This document shows, piece after piece, positions 44,901-52,935 of a stretch of DNA of 64,000 nt. The stretch's first letter is position 1. The number at the start of each line of letters is the position of its first letter. Source of the stretch: K23-9 sp964460665 (GTDB taxonomy: Bacteria > Planctomycetota > Planctomycetia > Pirellulales > Pirellulaceae). Below the pieces are notes generated by a model that had not been told where the DNA came from, ran no database searches, and saw nothing but the letters and a program-made list of their open reading frames with translations. Made by a program: the position numbers and the translations under genes. Location of the stretch: positions 20,974 to 84,973 of the forward strand of contig CAYWSL010000004.1 of assembly GCA_964460665.1 (NCBI GenBank), given 5' to 3'.

Positions 44901-45360
44901 TAAGTACCGACGCGGCATCTACACCAATTGGCGACGCTCGAGCCCGTATCCGTCGATGGCTCAATTCGATGCGCCCAATCGCGAAGTCTGTACTGTCCGG
45001 CGGACGCGCACGAACACCCCGCTGCAAGCTTTGGTGACGATGAACGATCCAGTCTATATCGAAGCCGCTCAGTCACTCGCACGGAGGATGATCGACGCGA
45101 GTGATTCGGTGGATAAGCGGATTGCATTTGCATTTCAGCTAGGGTTGACTCGAAACCCCACCGAAGCCGAACTGCAGCGATTGTCACAATTCGTTGATGA
45201 TGCCAAGAAGCAATACTCCAGTGATAAAAATGCGGCAATGAAGATGGCGACGGATCCTTTGGGGCCGTTGCCCGATGGAGCTGACCCCGCCGAGTTCGCA
45301 GCCTGGACGGTGGTTGCGAACGTGATTTTGAACTTAGACGAAATGTTTATGAAACGCTGA
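41917..45360 (+). CDS. Planctomycete cytochrome protein (PSCyt1-PSCyt2/DUF1549-DUF1553) with discoidin-like insert
   Basis: 1147 residues with a signal peptide. A first c-type haem motif is C43-x2-C46-H47 in NNCLMCHGPD. DUF1549 follows (~140-380) and holds a second haem motif C331-x2-C334-H335 in MACAQCHTHKYDP. Residues ~500-600 resemble an F5/8 type C (discoidin) carbohydrate-binding domain (FIHLAELQIFSDGKNVALGGKA, WLEIDLGDTMLIERVAVWN). DUF1553 is at ~830-1110 (LIDDANPLTARVIANRHWEQLFGTG). Such proteins pair with a DUF1501 partner, here 24 nt downstream, and are thought to act in periplasmic polymer or sulfated glycan metabolism. This link is inference. Confidence 0.93.
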   Translation: MKLPRPALPFVVLITIGLFTLSSRAEESVDFNRDIRSLLSNNCLMCHGPDEAERAADLRLDTQDGAHADLGGYAAVKPGDPENSELFSRIASDDEDVIMPPTGKGKPLSKEEIELVRRWIQQGGKYDKHWSYQLPDRRVVPKVDQSDWPTNPVDRFVLARLEQEGLRPSPAADRLAIARRLSLDLTGLPPTWEEATSFAADQRDNAYELYVDSLLAKQSFGERWGRVWLDLARYADSAGYADDPPRTIWAFRDYVIRSLNENKPFDQFTIEQIAGDLLDDPTEEQLTATAFHRNTLTNNEGGTNNEEFRNVAVVDRVNTTMAVWMGTTMACAQCHTHKYDPITHEEYFKFFAFFNNSEDADQRDERPTIQIWSDEQEQSKADLANEIARLKKSLDTPTDDLAAAQARWLTTVSGEPTWQTLTPLTAKGQKRELKIEYDGWVVGQGDKPDTDVYSLRYQTDCIESLSGLRIEVPAEQKDNFVVSQIQADWLPSGDDRKGQRAQFVRVELPGNGKFIHLAELQIFSDGKNVALGGKASQSSTGFGGEVTRVNDGNTDGDYQKNSVSHTDSGNDPWLEIDLGDTMLIERVAVWNRTDGGQSIIDRLKGYKLQLLDADRKVVWEQSPSKVPSPSAEFAFKGGQTIHFVSALADHQQKGFPAESVLAGKIDKKKGWAIAPQTGKPHELTLVTDKPVTLGAGVLTIRIRQNSSFVKHLLDRFRVTLTDSQTVAAWAKMPKHVRQLILRDRETWSKADNEKVATFYRSIAPLLNAQRKSLRRAEQSLAKMKPYTTVPVMRDLPSEKHRTTNIQIRGNYLSKGDEVTQGTPVAFHPLPADRPKDRMALAQWLIDDANPLTARVIANRHWEQLFGTGIVATSEEFGSQGDLPSHPELLDWLAVELRESGWDIKHLIKLLVMSSTYRQSSVTTAEAMEDDPFNRLLARGPRFRISAEMVRDQALSVSGLLSNKMFGPPVKPPQPQLGLKAAFGSATDWKTSAGDDKYRRGIYTNWRRSSPYPSMAQFDAPNREVCTVRRTRTNTPLQALVTMNDPVYIEAAQSLARRMIDASDSVDKRIAFAFQLGLTRNPTEAELQRLSQFVDDAKKQYSSDKNAAMKMATDPLGPLPDGADPAEFAAWTVVANVILNLDEMFMKR

Positions 45361-45384
45361 TCGCGTTTGAAAAAGGTTTTCGAT

Positions 45385-46836
45385 ATGGATCCACGACTAG
45401 AACGACTACAGCTGCGAACACGACGTCACTTTCTGCAGCAGTCCACCGCCGGTATCGGTGGGATTGCGCTAAGTGCTTTGATGGCCGACGGTGTGTCGGG
45501 CGCCGAACTCTCGGCTGCAAATCCGCTAGCACCGCAGCAACCACACCACGCGGCCAAGGCAAAGCGTGTGATCTATCTGCACATGACCGGATCGCCACCG
45601 AACTTGGATTTGTTCGACTACAAGCCGGAGTTGATCAACCGCAGCGATCAAAATTGTCCAGATGAATTTTTGGCTGGACGCGAGTTCGCTTTCACATCCG
45701 GCGTCCCGAAGTTGATGGGCTCGCCGCGAAAGTGGGAACAGGTTGGCAAGAACGATATGTGGATGTCCGACGCGATTCCGCATTTCAAAACCATGGCCGA
45801 TGACATGTGCATGGTGCATTCGATGTACACCGACCAGTTCAATCACGCGCCGGCTGAGCTACTTGTTTACACCGGATCGCCACGCAGCGGGCGTCCATCG
45901 ATGGGATCGTGGGTCACCTACGGACTGGGCAGCGAAAACGAGAACTTGCCTGGATTTGTCGTTCTGATTTCCAGCGGCGTTCAGCCCAATGGAGGCAAGA
46001 ATTCGTTTGGCAGTGGGTTCCTGCCATCGGTCTACCAAGGCGTGCAGTGTCGATCCAAAGGTGATCCCGTGTTGTATTCATCCGACCCCGCAGGGATGGA
46101 CCGGAGCATGCGTCGAAAATCACTCGATGCGCTTAGTGACTTGAATCAGATACAGGCCAAGGAAATGGGGCATCCGGAAACGTTGACACGTATTTCGCAG
46201 TACGAACTCGCGTTCCGAATGCAAACAGCGGTTCCCGAAGTGATGGATATCTCGCGCGAGTCGCAAAGGACGCTGGATGCGTATGGAGCAAAGCCAGGTG
46301 AATCCAGTTTGGCCAACAACTGTTTACTGGCTAGACGGTTGGTCGAATCGGGCGTGCGATTCGTGCAGCTATTCGACTGGGGATGGGATTTCCACGGCAC
46401 GAGTAAAGCGAATGGTTTGACCGATGGATTGACCGAGAAGTGCGCGACGATGGACAAGCCGATCGCAGCCCTTGTGAAAGATTTGAAGCAACGCGGTTTG
46501 TTCGAGGACACATTGATCGTGTGGGGCGGCGAATTCGGAAGGACCCCGTTCCGCGAAGGCCGCACGGCGAAGAGCAAAGTGCTGGGCCGCGATCACTACC
46601 CCGATGCGTTCACGATGTGGATGGCAGGCGGAGGCACGAAGGGTGGCTTTGAATACGGCCTTTCGGATGAACTTGGATTCAGCGTCGCCGAACGGCCGGT
46701 GCACGTTCACGATCTGCAAGCAACGATTCTTCACCTGCTTGGGTTCGATCACGAACAGCTAACGTATCGATTCCAAGGTCGTGACTACCGACTGACCGAC
46801 GTTCACGGCGAAGTCATTCATGACTTGATTGCTTAG
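45385..46836 (+). CDS. DUF1501 protein, partner of the cytochrome gene
   Basis: 483 residues from the ATG at 45385, with AAAGG at the right distance; a TTG at 45367 is the only upstream start. A Tat-like RRHFLQQSTAGIGGIALSALM leads the protein. DUF1501 marks: YLHMTGSPPNLDLFDYKP, DMCMVHSMYTDQFNHAPAEL, VIWGGEFGRTPFREG and GRDHYPDAFTMWMAGGG. The family belongs to the alkaline phosphatase / sulfatase-like fold and follows the DUF1549/1553 gene across planctomycetes. The activity is unproven. It converges on the SUMF1-cytochrome gene with 62 nt between. Confidence 0.93.
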   Translation: MDPRLERLQLRTRRHFLQQSTAGIGGIALSALMADGVSGAELSAANPLAPQQPHHAAKAKRVIYLHMTGSPPNLDLFDYKPELINRSDQNCPDEFLAGREFAFTSGVPKLMGSPRKWEQVGKNDMWMSDAIPHFKTMADDMCMVHSMYTDQFNHAPAELLVYTGSPRSGRPSMGSWVTYGLGSENENLPGFVVLISSGVQPNGGKNSFGSGFLPSVYQGVQCRSKGDPVLYSSDPAGMDRSMRRKSLDALSDLNQIQAKEMGHPETLTRISQYELAFRMQTAVPEVMDISRESQRTLDAYGAKPGESSLANNCLLARRLVESGVRFVQLFDWGWDFHGTSKANGLTDGLTEKCATMDKPIAALVKDLKQRGLFEDTLIVWGGEFGRTPFREGRTAKSKVLGRDHYPDAFTMWMAGGGTKGGFEYGLSDELGFSVAERPVHVHDLQATILHLLGFDHEQLTYRFQGRDYRLTDVHGEVIHDLIA

Positions 46837-46898
46837 TGTGACAGCCTTCGTAGCCTGACCGAATCGGGCAGGCGAGCAGACCGCCACGCTGCGAATGT

Positions 46899-48614
46899 CT
46901 AGTACTTCATCCCCGTCGCGCTGTTCCAGTGAAAGTACATTTCTTCGACGGATGGGATTTTCAGTGGACGGATGATCCGAAAGCCGATCCATGGGGCGTC
47001 GGTGTGGTACCACACGCTTTGCGGTAGTTGTGGATCGGTTTCTTTCCATGCCGCATTCGATCCGACTCGAGCAGCACTTCGACATTGGTCGAAATCGTCC
47101 GCCCAACCTCCACCGCGCGCTGATCGTGGATACAGCTTGGTCGGCTTGACGAATGGGTTCTTTGCCGAGTCTTTGATCAGCCCAAAATAGTCTTTGGCGA
47201 ACTTGTCGGCCGTCCATTCGCGGACGTTGCCGTGCATATCGTGCAGCCCCCAAGGGTTGGGTTTCTTGGTGCCGATCTTTTGGTATTTCTCGTTGCTGTT
47301 GCTGCTGTACCACGCATAGTCGGCGATCTTGCCGTCCCCGAACGAGTAAGGGGTCGTCGTACCGGCGCGGCAAGCGTATTCCCATTCTGCTTCGGTTGGT
47401 AGACGGTAGTAATGACCGGTTTGCGCGCTAAGCCATTGGCAATACTTATTCGCGGCATGCTGTGTCATGCTGATCGCGGGAAAGCCAAATTGCCCCATAC
47501 CGAAGCTCATTTCCGTGTACGGCCCGGTTGGTTGGCTGACACCGTCCACGATCGTGTGAACGTTCGGGTCATAATCGATTCGTGCACCGTGTTTTTCGCG
47601 GTCCACTTGAGTGATCATGAACGGTTCGTATTCATCCCACGTGACCTCGAACTTGCCCATCCAGAACGGGCCGACTTGGACTTTGGTTTGCGGTCCTTCG
47701 ATTTCGCTGCGGAACTTTTCGTCCGCCGGGCTGCCCATCAGGAACTCGCCACCGGGAATCGCGACCATTTCAAACGGTGCCTTCGTCTGCGGCACTTCAC
47801 TCTTGTAGTTCTTCATCTCGGCTTCAGCAGAAACCTTGGATTTTTCTGTGATCAAGGCGTGAATCTTGGCGACCAAGTCGATGTCGTCGCAGGTGACTTG
47901 CGGGCCAATTTTCTTGGCCTTCTTTTCCAGCTTCAAATTGGCAGGCCAGATCGCTCCTTGGTCGATCCAAAGTCGCAGCATTTTGGTCATGCTACTCGGC
48001 AGCGGTCCGCCCGCGTTCTTGGGCGGCATCAGTCCCTCGTCGTTTTTGTTCAAGACCGTCGTGGTGTACAGAGAGCTTTCGGCAGAATTGAACGGTTCGA
48101 TTGAACCGCTGTCCATTGCCAGTTCCCGCGTCGTCAGATCCAGGCCGCCTTCGGGGTCATCGCCGGAGTGGCAGGACAGGCATTGTTGTTCCAAGATCGG
48201 TTGAATGTTTTTGACGAAGTCGACGCGTGGTTGCATTCTGATCGGCTTCTTGGCAGTCCATTTCGCACCTCCAGCGATCCAAGCTTTGATCAACGCTGTT
48301 TGCGAAGCATCCAGTGGGGCTTCGGGCGGCATCAGTTCGTCGTGATCAGCAGGCAGAATGGTGGTCGTGAACAGGCTACTTTCATCAGGCTTGCCAGGAA
48401 CCAGCGCGGGGCCATTGCTGCCGCCCTTCAGTGCGCCTTCTAGGGTATCCAGGCGTAAGTCGCCTTCGGCTTCTTTTGCACTGTGACAATTCACACAGGC
48501 CGAAGCAAGGATCGGTTGAACTTTGGCGAAATCAACGATGTCTTGCGCGGGCGACATCGTGGCATAGCCAAGGAAGCATGCAGTAAAAAGGGAGGCGCAG
48601 GAGAGGGGTTTCAT
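46899..48614 (-). CDS. Fusion: two c-type haem modules plus formylglycine-generating-enzyme-like domain
   Basis: 571 residues with a signal peptide. Haem motifs are at C40-x2-C43-H44 (CVNCHS) and C145-x2-C148-H149 (CLSCHS), each in a PSCyt1-like module. Residues ~282-565 form a SUMF1/FGE-sulfatase domain (FEMVAIPGGEFLMGSP, MGKFEVTWDEYEPF, YYRLPTEAEWEYACRAGT, WGLHDMHGNVREWTAD, GFRIIRPL). Real FGE oxidises a sulfatase Cys to formylglycine with Cu and O2; many SUMF1 domains in bacteria do other jobs. Electron input through haem is an attractive idea here but is inference. It faces the DUF1549/1501 operon. Confidence 0.92.
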   Translation of the reverse strand: MKPLSCASLFTACFLGYATMSPAQDIVDFAKVQPILASACVNCHSAKEAEGDLRLDTLEGALKGGSNGPALVPGKPDESSLFTTTILPADHDELMPPEAPLDASQTALIKAWIAGGAKWTAKKPIRMQPRVDFVKNIQPILEQQCLSCHSGDDPEGGLDLTTRELAMDSGSIEPFNSAESSLYTTTVLNKNDEGLMPPKNAGGPLPSSMTKMLRLWIDQGAIWPANLKLEKKAKKIGPQVTCDDIDLVAKIHALITEKSKVSAEAEMKNYKSEVPQTKAPFEMVAIPGGEFLMGSPADEKFRSEIEGPQTKVQVGPFWMGKFEVTWDEYEPFMITQVDREKHGARIDYDPNVHTIVDGVSQPTGPYTEMSFGMGQFGFPAISMTQHAANKYCQWLSAQTGHYYRLPTEAEWEYACRAGTTTPYSFGDGKIADYAWYSSNSNEKYQKIGTKKPNPWGLHDMHGNVREWTADKFAKDYFGLIKDSAKNPFVKPTKLYPRSARGGGWADDFDQCRSAARVGSNAAWKETDPQLPQSVWYHTDAPWIGFRIIRPLKIPSVEEMYFHWNSATGMKY

Positions 48615-49031
48615 AAGTTGTTGGTATCAGGCAATCGGGTGTGCTTTTGAGACAAAATTATACTCGCTAAGGAACCGTCCACAGGAAGTGGCTGCGTTTG
48701 CGTGGAGGGTTTCCCGCCCACAAAAATCTTGTTGCAGTACGTTGAATCCATTCTCCCGGCTTAGCATGACGTAGAGTTTGGTTCCGAGTGTTCGCGTCAT
48801 GTAGCTGCTAACGCCCTTCAATGTTCTCAGTGTGATTTATCGACAGGAGCTGCATGATCTGTCTATTCGACATGATGCTCATGACCGGTAGGCACCTAGA
48901 GAATTAGGAAACTTGCGCGTTGCCGATAGGTAATACCAGCGCGGAAAAGAGCATCAGAACAAGTGTGCACCTATTACCTTCGGCCGACTATATGCAGTTC
49001 GTTCCTGCAAAACCTAGGAAACTCGTTCATC
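48615..49031. other. 417-nt intergenic region (divergent)
   Basis: No gene with a credible start; a minus-strand frame of 64 codons (48627-48821) has no family. CACCTATTACCT at 48968-48979 matches 41886-41897, and AGGTAATA at 48928-48935 is its partial inverse. Promoters of both flanking genes must lie here. Confidence 0.5.
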
Positions 49032-50225
49032 ATGACTACCACTTGTCAAGTTCTTGAACCCCAATGTGACACTGTGCCTTTGACGAGCGTTGCCGACGCA
49101 ACCGAGGCAAATGCCGCATCTGGGCAGCTGCGAATGGAAGTCATCCATGACATCAACGACATTCCTTTCGGTGCAGTCGATTCTTGGACACGGTTGACGG
49201 ATAATCCAATGGCCACTCCGCAGTGGCTACTGCCTTGGTGGAAGCACTACAGTTCAGCCAATGACGAATTGCAGTTGATTCTGTTTTTCGATCAGCAACA
49301 GCTTGTGTCGGTTGTCCCGCTGTATTTGGAGAACAGTGGCGATTTGAAATTGTTGGGCAGCGGAAAGGTGTGTTCCGATCACAGTGAACTGTTGATTGGC
49401 GATGTCGATTCGGTTCAGCGTGCTACACCTTTGTTGCTTGAGTGGTTGGTCGGAGACGAATCACCGAATTGGCGTTGCTTGTATCTGGAAGCCATCGATG
49501 GGTTCAGTCAGACCGCAGCGATTGCAAAAGACTGGGGTAAGCAATTGCCCGCTTGGAATCAAACGGGAGATCCTATCTGCACGATAGAAATGCCAGATGA
49601 TTGGGAGCAGTACGTGGCATCGCTCAGTAAGAATCATCGCAAGCGAGTCCGGCGCTGGTCGCGTCAGCATCTTGAATCAGAAGAGGTTCAAGTTCGCAGC
49701 ACGGCGTCCGGTTGGAATCTTGAAGAAGCATTTGAGTGCTTGGTTTATCTACACAATCTTCGCCGCAGCGATCTTCCGGAGACAGGCGCGTTTGAATGTG
49801 AGTGTTTCCTGGAATTTCACAGGGAAGCATTCACTGGGCTCGCCCTGCAAGGACAGGCGGTAATTTCCGCGCTCTTCGTCGATGACAAGCCAGTGGCAAT
49901 CGAATACGAATTGTGTAACGACGATACCATGTTTGCCTACCAATCAGGAGTCGATACGGAGTCAGGATTGAGTTCGCCAGGTTCGGTTTCCATTCTGGCA
50001 AGATTGCGGTCGGCAGTGGCCAGCGGCAAGAAAACCTACGATCTGATGCGTGGAAACGAATCCTACAAAAGCCACTGGAAAGCTCAGGGTGAACCAACCC
50101 AAAACATCACAATCTGGCCCCGCAATTTCGCGGGCACTTCGTCGCGTTTGAAATTCCACTCAAAGCGAAAGCTACGAACGGCAGTTCGATTTGTGAAGGC
50201 CAAGTGGAAGAAAGATTCAAAGTAG
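49032..50225 (+). CDS. GNAT-fold acyltransferase-like protein (BioF2/CelD family)
   Basis: 397 residues from the ATG at 49032 (AGGAAAC upstream). The middle and C-terminal parts match the Acetyltransf_6 / BcsL-CelD type: ATPQWLLPWWKHY, LVSVVPLYLE, SKNHRKRVRRWSRQ, GQAVISALFVDDKPVAIEYEL, and KTYDLMRGNESYKSHWKAQ. Such proteins act in cellulose or exopolysaccharide modification and peptidoglycan-bridge-like chemistry. The first ~50 residues are low-complexity. No cofactor motif for acetyl-CoA could be checked by eye. It stands alone. Confidence 0.85.
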   Translation: MTTTCQVLEPQCDTVPLTSVADATEANAASGQLRMEVIHDINDIPFGAVDSWTRLTDNPMATPQWLLPWWKHYSSANDELQLILFFDQQQLVSVVPLYLENSGDLKLLGSGKVCSDHSELLIGDVDSVQRATPLLLEWLVGDESPNWRCLYLEAIDGFSQTAAIAKDWGKQLPAWNQTGDPICTIEMPDDWEQYVASLSKNHRKRVRRWSRQHLESEEVQVRSTASGWNLEEAFECLVYLHNLRRSDLPETGAFECECFLEFHREAFTGLALQGQAVISALFVDDKPVAIEYELCNDDTMFAYQSGVDTESGLSSPGSVSILARLRSAVASGKKTYDLMRGNESYKSHWKAQGEPTQNITIWPRNFAGTSSRLKFHSKRKLRTAVRFVKAKWKKDSK

Positions 50226-50295
50226 TCAAGTTTGATTGACAGCTTTGCTGAGCGGCGGCTAGAGATTGCAGAACTGCTGGGTTGCGGTTTACCCA

Positions 50296-50342
50296 GTTAG
50301 GGCACGGTTTCGTTAGGGCACGGTTTAGTTAGGGCACCGTTC
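50296..50342. repeat. 16-bp tandem repeat, three copies, near the upp 3' end
   Basis: GTTAGGGCACGGTTT occurs at 50296, 50312 and (last 4 bases changed) 50328, a 16-bp period. It lies between two converging genes. Confidence 0.8.
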
Positions 50343-50381
50343 AATGAGTTCTGTGGTGCTGCCGCGAGCTAATTGATCGAC

Positions 50382-51017
50382 TTAGTCGTGTTGGGGTGTG
50401 TCGAAGATTCGGTCGCCGGCGTCGCCTAGGCCGGGGACGATGAAGGATTGGTCGTTCAGGATCGGGTCGATCGCTGCGACGAAAATTTTCACATCTGGAA
50501 AGTCGTTGCCGACGCGATCAACGCCGGCTTGAGATGCGATGATGCTTAACACTCGGATCTCGTCGACGCCCCACTGCATCAGGCGACGGACGACCATGTC
50601 GATTGATCCACCGGTGGCCAACATGGGATCCAGAACCAACGCGACGTTGGGTGCGTTCTTGGTCGGTAGCTTATCGTAGTAGCCGACTGGTTCGGCAGTT
50701 TCTTCGTTGCGATACATCCCCAAGTGCCAGACGGCTGCGTCGGGTAGTAGATCTAGCAATGGATCGACCATGCCCAGCCCGGCGCGTAGGATCGGTACCA
50801 ATCCTACGTTGGCGGACAACGCTTCGCAGTCCGCTTCGGTGAGCGGAGTTTGGATCTTCTTGGGCGCGGTCTGCAGGTCTTGTGTGGCGTAGACACCAAG
50901 AAGCATGGCCAGTCGTTTGATCGACGCTCGGAACTCTCGTGGGCGTGTTGCCGCGTCGCGAACGGTGCACAGGTGGTGTTCGACCAAAGGGTGTTCGATA
51001 CGCGTCACACGGCTCAC
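50382..51017 (-). CDS. upp: Uracil phosphoribosyltransferase
   Basis: 211 residues from a GTG at 51017, with AAAAAGG upstream; a TTG at 51050 would add 11 residues and leave almost no space after the tRNA. UPRT marks: IEHPLVEHHLCTVRD, GLVPILRAGLGMVDPLL, and the PRPP motif LVLDPMLATGGS. It converts uracil and PRPP to UMP. The C-terminal FIVPGLGDAGDRIFDT is conserved. A tRNA-Ser gene ends 45 nt upstream on the same strand. Confidence 0.93.
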   Translation of the reverse strand: MSRVTRIEHPLVEHHLCTVRDAATRPREFRASIKRLAMLLGVYATQDLQTAPKKIQTPLTEADCEALSANVGLVPILRAGLGMVDPLLDLLPDAAVWHLGMYRNEETAEPVGYYDKLPTKNAPNVALVLDPMLATGGSIDMVVRRLMQWGVDEIRVLSIIASQAGVDRVGNDFPDVKIFVAAIDPILNDQSFIVPGLGDAGDRIFDTPQHD

Positions 51018-51061
51018 AGCGAACAACCTTTTTTGCGTTAAATCCGACAATCAGAAAGTAG

Positions 51062-51150
51062 CGGATGGGGTGGGATTCGAACCCACGGTACGCGTGAACG
51101 TACGCCAGTTTTCAAGACTGGTGCAATCGACCAAACTCTGCCACCCATCC
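51062..51150 (-). tRNA. tRNA-Ser (UGA anticodon)
   Basis: Read on the minus strand the acceptor GGATGGG pairs with CCCATCC, followed by a discriminator G. The anticodon stem CCAGT/ACTGG encloses CTTGAAA, giving anticodon TGA. The variable arm is long (CGTACG...CGTACC), the class II type expected of tRNA-Ser. The T-loop is TTCGAAT between GTGGG and CCCAC. 89 nt in all; no CCA is encoded. Confidence 0.95.
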
Positions 51151-51523
51151 GGTACGGCAGAATTTACCAAACGTTTCCGATTTTAGAAACCTAGCTGCCA
51201 GAACATCCCAAACGGCTGTTTTTTGCCGTTGGCGTTGTCCCAATGTCATTGACCGGGTGTTCTTTTTAGCGGCGCGATTCGGATTCGCGACCAACCGTTT
51301 CTCAGCGGCAGAGGTAATGACAGCGTTTGCTCAGTTCGGCTTGCTACAGAAACACGCATTGCGTGGGTTGCCATTCAAAACGACGGTTTGCCCAGCACTG
51401 GTGGACGCTCTATCGTTCGTTTGATCCAGAATCGCTCTTTACAGGCCCCCGGCGTAGCTGATAACCGGGATTGATGAGGTCGGGGCTTGCGCTTGTTGAT
51501 TCGTAAGATCGAGGGCTGAGCGG
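51151..51523. other. 373-nt intergenic region after tRNA-Ser
   Basis: Short frames cross the region without family or start support. No repeat or tRNA was seen. Confidence 0.55.
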
Positions 51524-51955
51524 ATGATTGGATGGCTGTCAGTATTGGGCATCTTGGTGTTCGGTGTCGCTCCCGATTCGGCTGGGATGCCTGTGATGCG
51601 ACAACGCGTCGACATGATCGAACTGAATCACTTTGTCGACGAAGAAGGTCGCGAGGTTTTTCAGCAGGTGATCTTCTACGACTGGTCGACTGAGCATAAG
51701 CGTTTTCACGTGCGGGCTTGGCGGTTGGTGAAGAAGCCGTCGCAAGTGCCAAAGCGACGCTGGGATCCGCCGATGTATCAGTGCACTTGGAACGACGAAC
51801 GTGTGCTGCGCCAAGTTTGGGCGCCATCGATGCGAGAAACTTGGAGTCAGCAAGACCCAGAACGTGTCAATCGGACACTGCTACCAGAAGACCAACGGAT
51901 TCCGTTGTTCGTTCCGCAAGTGGCAAAGCAACCAGACAATACAAGGACGCGGTGA
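51524..51955 (+). CDS. Small secreted protein of unknown function
   Basis: 143 residues with a signal-like start (IGWLSVLGILVFGVAPDSAG). The rest is basic and Trp/Arg-rich (IFYDWSTEHKRFHVRAWRLV, PMYQCTWNDERVLRQVWAPSM) and resembles the small secreted hypotheticals seen in planctomycetes. GAGCGG precedes the ATG. One Cys is seen. The 3' end lies 12 nt from the opposing isomerase-like gene. Confidence 0.7.
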   Translation: MIGWLSVLGILVFGVAPDSAGMPVMRQRVDMIELNHFVDEEGREVFQQVIFYDWSTEHKRFHVRAWRLVKKPSQVPKRRWDPPMYQCTWNDERVLRQVWAPSMRETWSQQDPERVNRTLLPEDQRIPLFVPQVAKQPDNTRTR

Positions 51956-51967
51956 GACGCGAATCGA

Positions 51968-52786
51968 CTACCCTTGGCCAACCGGTCCGCCGATTTGGTC
52001 GATGAAGGACTTTGTGTGGTCCAAAATTTCATCGTAGCTGAGCTGTTCGATGTCTTCGCCCAGCAATTCGACTTCGCAGGGGCCGTCGTACTGATGATCC
52101 GCCAATGTCTGCAGGATCTGTTGGATCGGCACGCATCCTTGGCCTAACAAGCAGCGGTTCATTTCGCCCAGCGGACTGTGTCTCGCGTCGCCCAATTGGA
52201 CAAGGTGCAAATGCGGAATCACATCGGGCAACCAACGAACGACTTCTTCGTCCATTCCCAAGTGATACGTGTCTAAGACCAAGCCGAGTGATGAGCTGTT
52301 TACCGTTTCGATGATGTCCAGCGTCGATTGCAAGTCATTGACGAACGACCACTCTTCGCCACAACCAGGATGAATTGGTTCCAGAGACAGACGCACGCCG
52401 TAGTCTTCAGCGACAGAAGCGATCTCGGCGAGTGCTTCGCATAGCGTTCGCCTGGCGTGATTGCGGATGTGGTTATTCCGCCCGCCCGCCAAGATGATCA
52501 GCGATTGTGCTCGTAAGTTGGCGGCGTCGTAGACTGCGTCGATCGCATCGGCAACCGCATCGCCATAAGCCCGTCCGTCGCTGCCAGTGAATCCGCCGCC
52601 CCATGATAGTGACGTGACCTCCAGTTTGTATTCGGCGAGCAGTTCGACCGTGCGATCCAAGCCAAAGTCATCTAGCTTGGGCCGATAGATACCGATGCCG
52701 GTGAAGCCACGTTGGCTGTACTCGCGAGCGTCCTGCTGTGTGTCCCACCGAAGTGTGGAGAGCTGGCTGATGGCAAACGTATTCAT
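51968..52786 (-). CDS. Xylose-isomerase-like TIM-barrel protein
   Basis: 272 residues from the ATG at 52786. AP-endonuclease-2 fold marks: FAISQLSTLRWDTQQDAREY, SLEPIHPGCGEEWSFVNDL (metal Glu), LVLDTYHLGMDEEVV and CEVELLGEDIEQL. Such proteins are sugar isomerases or epimerases; the substrate is unknown. It lacks a signal peptide, so it is cytoplasmic, unlike the paralogue at 4551. It follows the giant protein on the same strand. Confidence 0.85.
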   Translation of the reverse strand: MNTFAISQLSTLRWDTQQDAREYSQRGFTGIGIYRPKLDDFGLDRTVELLAEYKLEVTSLSWGGGFTGSDGRAYGDAVADAIDAVYDAANLRAQSLIILAGGRNNHIRNHARRTLCEALAEIASVAEDYGVRLSLEPIHPGCGEEWSFVNDLQSTLDIIETVNSSSLGLVLDTYHLGMDEEVVRWLPDVIPHLHLVQLGDARHSPLGEMNRCLLGQGCVPIQQILQTLADHQYDGPCEVELLGEDIEQLSYDEILDHTKSFIDQIGGPVGQG

Positions 52787-52935
52787 CCGTGCGAAGATTG
52801 CCTTAGGGTGTAGATGGAGGTTTGAAGAGCGGAGATTGTAGCGACTTCCAGGCAAGATGTTGCTAGGAGTTTGTGAACAAATGTGGCATAAGTTTTTCAA
52901 CTTTTTTTGACCACCAAATCAATCGCCGTTGTTGA

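Noticed and set aside
48627..48821. Minus-strand frame of 64 codons before the cytochrome-SUMF1 gene
   Set aside because: No convincing start or family.
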